Below the pieces are notes generated by a model, which saw only the letters and a list, made by a program, of their open reading frames with translations, was not told the origin of the DNA and did not search any database. From Varunaivibrio sulfuroxidans (GTDB lineage Bacteria; Pseudomonadota; Alphaproteobacteria; Rhodospirillales; Magnetovibrionaceae), in the NCBI RefSeq assembly GCF_029318635.1, contig NZ_CP119676.1, forward strand, positions 186,001 through 250,000: DNA of 64,000 bases, read 5' to 3'. Both the position numbers and the translations under genes were made by a program. Positions 60,833 through 64,000 of the stretch are shown in pieces. Each line of letters starts with the position of its first letter. Positions within the stretch are counted from its first letter, which is position 1.

Positions 60833-62752
60833 ATGAGTGAAGGTACTTTCGGTAATCCCGAAATTATCGAAGTGGAAACCGACATCTTGCTCGTCGGTGG
60901 TGGTATGGCGGCTTGCGGCGCGGCTTTCGAAGCCAAGCGTTGGGCCGGCGACGACCTGAAGATCACCTTGGTCGATAAAGCCGCGATGGACCGCTCCGGC
61001 GCCGTGGCGATGGGCCTTTCGGCGATCAACACTTATCTCGGCGACAATTCGCCGGAAGATTATTGCCGCATGGTCAGCGCCGATCTTATGGGCATTACCC
61101 GCGACGATCTGGTTTATGACGTCGGCCGCCACGTTGACGGCACCGTCCACCTGTTCGAAGAGTGGGGCCTGCCGGTCTGGAAAAGCAAGGAAACCGAAGG
61201 CGTCGCCTTAGCCGACGGTGGAAAGCCCGTGCGTTCCGGTAAATGGCAGATCATGATCAACGGCGAAGGCTATAAAACCATCGTCTCCGAGGCCGCGAAG
61301 AAATCCATCGGCATCGAAAACGTCATGGAACGCGTCTTCATCGTCAAACTGCTGCTCGACGCCAACGAAGACAATCGTATCGCGGGGGCCGTCGGTCTCA
61401 GCGTTCGCGAGCACAAGCTGTATGTCTTCAAGGCCAACACCATTCTTAACGTCGCCGGTGGGTGTGTGAACATCTTCCGTCCCCGTTCGATGGGTGAGGG
61501 CATGGGCCGCACCTGGTATCCGGTGTGGAACGCCGGTTCGACCTACGCCATGGCGGCGGAAGTCGGCGCCGAATTGACGATGATGGAAAACCGCTTCGTC
61601 CCCGCCCGCTTCAAAGACGGCTATGGCCCCGTCGGCGCTTGGTTCTTGCTTTTCAAGTCGAAGGCGACCAATGGCTTCGGCGAAGATTACATGACCAAAA
61701 ACGCCGACATGCTGAAGGATTTCGCGCCTTACGATACCGCGGCCGTGATCCCGACCTGCCTGCGTAACCACGCCATGTTGAAAGAAATGAAGGATGGACG
61801 CGGTCCGATCTTCATGGACACCCCGACGGCGATGGCCAAGCTGTCCGAGACCATGACGCCGCAGGAAGTCAAGCATCTCGAAGCGGAAGCTTGGGAGGAT
61901 TTCCTCGACATGTGCATCGGTCAGGCCGGCCACTGGGCAGGCATGAACATCCGTCCGGAAGAGACTAAGTCCGAACTGATGCCGACCGAACCGTATCTTC
62001 TGGGGTCACATTCCGGCTGCTGCGGCATCTGGGTCTCCGGTCCCAGCGATATCGCGCCGGCGGAATGGCAGTGGGGCTACAACCGCATGACCACGGTCAA
62101 CGGTCTGTTCACCGCCGGTGACGGCGTTGGCGCCTCGGGCCATAAGTTCTCCTCCGGTTCGCACACCGAAGGGCGTATTGCGGGTAAGGAAATGGTGCGG
62201 TTCTGCAAGGACCACGCCGACTTCAAGCCGGCCCTCAAGGGCGATATTCATGCCATCGCCGAGGAAATTTATCTGCCGGTTCGTAACTATTTCGAACACA
62301 AAGATAAAACCACCGCCGAGGACGTCAACCCGTTCTACATCACGCCGAAAATGTTCCAGATGCGCTTGCAGAAGTACATGGACGAATATGTCGCGGGTAC
62401 CTCGACCTACTATCAGACCAACAAAGTGATGTTGGAAATCGGCCTGGATCACTTGCGCATGTTGAAGGAAGATTCCAAAAACTTGCGCGCTAAGGATCTG
62501 CACGAACTGATGCGGGCCTGGGAAAACTACCACCGCTTGTGGGCGGCGGAATCCCATCTGCGCCACATCCTGTTCCGCGAAGAGACCCGCTATCCCGGCT
62601 TCTTCTATCGCACGGATTTCCCGAATCTGGACGAAGAGAACTGGAAGTGCTTCGTCAATTCCCGCCACGATCCGGAAACGGGTGAATGGGAAATGAAGAA
62701 AGTCCCGCACAAGGACTTGGTCGAAAAAACCTATGGCGGTCAGGCGCACTAA
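60833..62752 (+). CDS. aprA: adenylylsulfate reductase alpha subunit
   Basis: This 639-residue flavoprotein has the N-terminal FAD motif LLVGGGMAACGAAFEAKRW (about residues 20-38). Active-site segments include ETEGVALADGGKPVRSGKW (about 120-138), NVAGGCVNIFRPRSMG and SGCCGIWVSGPSD, which match the fumarate-reductase-type fold. It oxidises sulfite with AMP to APS in the sulfur-oxidising direction and sends electrons to AprB and QmoAB. The length agrees with the family. A hairpin terminator follows. Confidence 0.97.
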   Translation: MSEGTFGNPEIIEVETDILLVGGGMAACGAAFEAKRWAGDDLKITLVDKAAMDRSGAVAMGLSAINTYLGDNSPEDYCRMVSADLMGITRDDLVYDVGRHVDGTVHLFEEWGLPVWKSKETEGVALADGGKPVRSGKWQIMINGEGYKTIVSEAAKKSIGIENVMERVFIVKLLLDANEDNRIAGAVGLSVREHKLYVFKANTILNVAGGCVNIFRPRSMGEGMGRTWYPVWNAGSTYAMAAEVGAELTMMENRFVPARFKDGYGPVGAWFLLFKSKATNGFGEDYMTKNADMLKDFAPYDTAAVIPTCLRNHAMLKEMKDGRGPIFMDTPTAMAKLSETMTPQEVKHLEAEAWEDFLDMCIGQAGHWAGMNIRPEETKSELMPTEPYLLGSHSGCCGIWVSGPSDIAPAEWQWGYNRMTTVNGLFTAGDGVGASGHKFSSGSHTEGRIAGKEMVRFCKDHADFKPALKGDIHAIAEEIYLPVRNYFEHKDKTTAEDVNPFYITPKMFQMRLQKYMDEYVAGTSTYYQTNKVMLEIGLDHLRMLKEDSKNLRAKDLHELMRAWENYHRLWAAESHLRHILFREETRYPGFFYRTDFPNLDEENWKCFVNSRHDPETGEWEMKKVPHKDLVEKTYGGQAH

Positions 62753-62768
62753 GCCTTCGCCGTTCCTT

Positions 62769-62796
62769 CCGGGCCGTCTTCGGGCGGCCCGGTTTT
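62769..62796 (+). terminator. rho-independent terminator after aprA
   Basis: CCGGGCCG (62769-62776) pairs with CGGCCCGG (62785-62792), loop of 8, then TTTT. It lies 16 bases after the aprA stop. Confidence 0.85.
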
Positions 62797-62930
62797 GACA
62801 GTGGTGTTGGGGGTCGGTTCGTTCCGACCCCTTTCGCCTTTCTTTCTTTTCGGTATCTCGGCGCGTAAGGGCCTGCTCGTCCTCGTATTGGCGGCCCTAT
62901 TCACGCGCGAAAGTAAGGAAAAATATCGAT

Positions 62931-63848
62931 ATGAGTCGCCTAGACAATTCCGACAATCCCGATCTCGCCCGCTTGGACAAGGAGACCGAGGTCGAAATTA
63001 TCGACGCCGTGCGCGTCCCCGATAGCGCCAATCCGGTGATGCCGGTGCGCCTTAGGCAGGATGACGAGTTCACCTTCCGCTGCCATCAGGGGGTCTCGTG
63101 CTGGAACGATTGTTGTCATGGCGCCGATATTACGCTGACGCCCAATGACATTTTGCGCCTGTGCGCCCATTTGGATATCCGCCCGATGGAATTTCTCAAG
63201 ACATATACCGTTCCCGGCATGTGGGACCGGGCGGACCTTCCCGTCGCCAAACTGAAAATGTCGGACGCCGACGGCAAGGGCGCATGTCAGTTTTTGACCG
63301 AGGAAGGGTGCTCCGTATACGAACACCGCCCGGCGACATGCCGCTACTATCCGCTGGGCTTGGCTTCGGTGAAGCCCAAGGGCGCCGACGAAAAAGAGGA
63401 TTTTTTCTTTCTCGTGCGCGAACAGCATTGCTGCGGCCACAATGAAGACAAAACCCAAACCGTCGCCGCCTATCGCAAAGAGCAGGGGATCGAGGAATAC
63501 GACGATGTCAATCGGGGATGGATGGACATTCTAATGAAGATGGCGTCATGGAAAAACCTTGGCGGACCGGGCGGTAAGGATATCGCGCCCCAGACCAAGC
63601 AGATGTTCTTCCTGGTCTCAACCAACGTTGACGGTTTTCGCAGCTTCGTTTTCGATACCAAGTTTCTGGAAACCTATGAGATCGATCCCGAGGCTGTTGA
63701 AATTCTGAAAACGGATGACAAGGTGCTGTTGCGCCTGGGCTTCGACTGGATGAAGAATGTCATGTTCAACGAGCCGACAATCACCCTCAAGGAGCCGATT
63801 TTGCACGAAGCCATGGCCAAGGCGCGCGAGAACTTGGGCGCGATGTAA
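62931..63848 (+). CDS. YkgJ-family cysteine-cluster protein
   Basis: This 305-residue protein has the YkgJ cysteine cluster in the first half: FRCHQGVSCWNDCCHGADITL (split; about residues 45-64), CQFLTEEGCSVYEHRPATCRYYPLG (about 121-145 in part) and the later HCCGHNED. The spacing suggests a metal site, with four or more cysteines. The C-terminal half (about 180-305) is helical without a known motif. Its role is unknown. It directly follows aprBA after a terminator, so co-regulation is not assured. The last 152 bases of the window beyond it show no clear gene. Confidence 0.82.
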   Translation: MSRLDNSDNPDLARLDKETEVEIIDAVRVPDSANPVMPVRLRQDDEFTFRCHQGVSCWNDCCHGADITLTPNDILRLCAHLDIRPMEFLKTYTVPGMWDRADLPVAKLKMSDADGKGACQFLTEEGCSVYEHRPATCRYYPLGLASVKPKGADEKEDFFFLVREQHCCGHNEDKTQTVAAYRKEQGIEEYDDVNRGWMDILMKMASWKNLGGPGGKDIAPQTKQMFFLVSTNVDGFRSFVFDTKFLETYEIDPEAVEILKTDDKVLLRLGFDWMKNVMFNEPTITLKEPILHEAMAKARENLGAM

Positions 63849-64000
63849 CCTTGGGCGGCCATATAACAACGTCCGGCGGGGAAGAGGTTCCTTGCCGGAA
63901 CGTCCCTCCGTCGCCCTCACGAGCCCTCCTCTCTCGCGAGGTAATGGTCTTGTAGGAAATTGCTCCGTGAGAAGTCGCCGCGGGGGCGGCGTTTGGCGCT

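Noticed and set aside
63860..63920. Inverted-repeat-like region after the YkgJ-type gene
   Set aside because: The arms are imperfect and no T run follows, so I do not call a terminator.

Overview
The window comes from a GC-rich proteobacterium, most likely a sulfur-oxidising alphaproteobacterium of the Rhodospirillales type. The order histone-deacetylase-like / xseB / ispA / dxs / tlyA at the left and the co-location of reverse-type dsr, qmo-hdr, sat and apr genes at the right support this; the exact genus is not shown by the sequence. I see no rRNA, tRNA, CRISPR array, phage or complete insertion sequence.

Left part (1-25.8 kb) is mostly housekeeping. It has a TusA-like sulfur carrier, an RND efflux pair (adaptor and pump), a histone-deacetylase-family hydrolase, a decayed glutathione S-transferase, the isoprenoid block xseB-ispA-dxs-tlyA, a rhodanese, aroC, fabI, a BrkB/YihY membrane protein, a DnaJ-type co-chaperone, a glycine-zipper lipoprotein, pdxH, a cation efflux protein, a DUF2892 membrane protein, a second RND pair, a frameshifted phosphotransferase/ATPase gene and an SDR oxidoreductase.

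26.0-30.2 kb holds one very large gene. Its protein has an N-terminal two-helix membrane hairpin followed by about 45 tandem units of exactly 25 residues (one unit is four residues short) and a 132-residue C-terminal domain. I know no named family with this repeat. A DnaA-box-like cluster and a good sigma70-type promoter lie just upstream.

30.2-45.6 kb, minus strand, is a reverse dissimilatory sulfite reductase cluster in the order dsrA-B-E-F-H-C-M-K-L-J-O-P, then a TrpD/YbiB-like gene, dsrN, a uroporphyrinogen-III methyltransferase and a CbiX-like chelatase. DsrEFH and DsrC pass sulfur to DsrAB. DsrMKJOP connects DsrC to the quinone pool. DsrL supplies or removes electrons as an NAD(P)H oxidoreductase. 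The last genes make siroheme/siroamide. Strong intercistronic hairpins lie between dsrA and dsrB, on both sides of dsrC and after dsrP, which suggests segmental control of transcript levels.

46.2-51.8 kb, plus strand, has a TauD-like dioxygenase with a small partner gene, ctaA (heme A synthase), a DHH phosphoesterase and a lipoprotein C-terminal processing protease. 52.0-62.8 kb completes sulfite oxidation to sulfate. qmoA-qmoB-hdrC-hdrB (minus strand) form the electron-transfer complex, in the variant where HdrCB replaces QmoC. sat (ATP sulfurylase) and aprB-aprA (APS reductase) are on the plus strand. A small ankyrin protein and a MazG-like pyrophosphohydrolase sit between sat and apr, and a YkgJ-type cysteine-cluster protein follows aprA. 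The window therefore encodes a nearly complete route from protein-bound persulfide to sulfate. No Sox genes are present here.

A second, unplanned pattern is a set of two-copy tandem duplications of 11-18 bp at gene edges (about seven), one of which duplicates six codons of DsrO.
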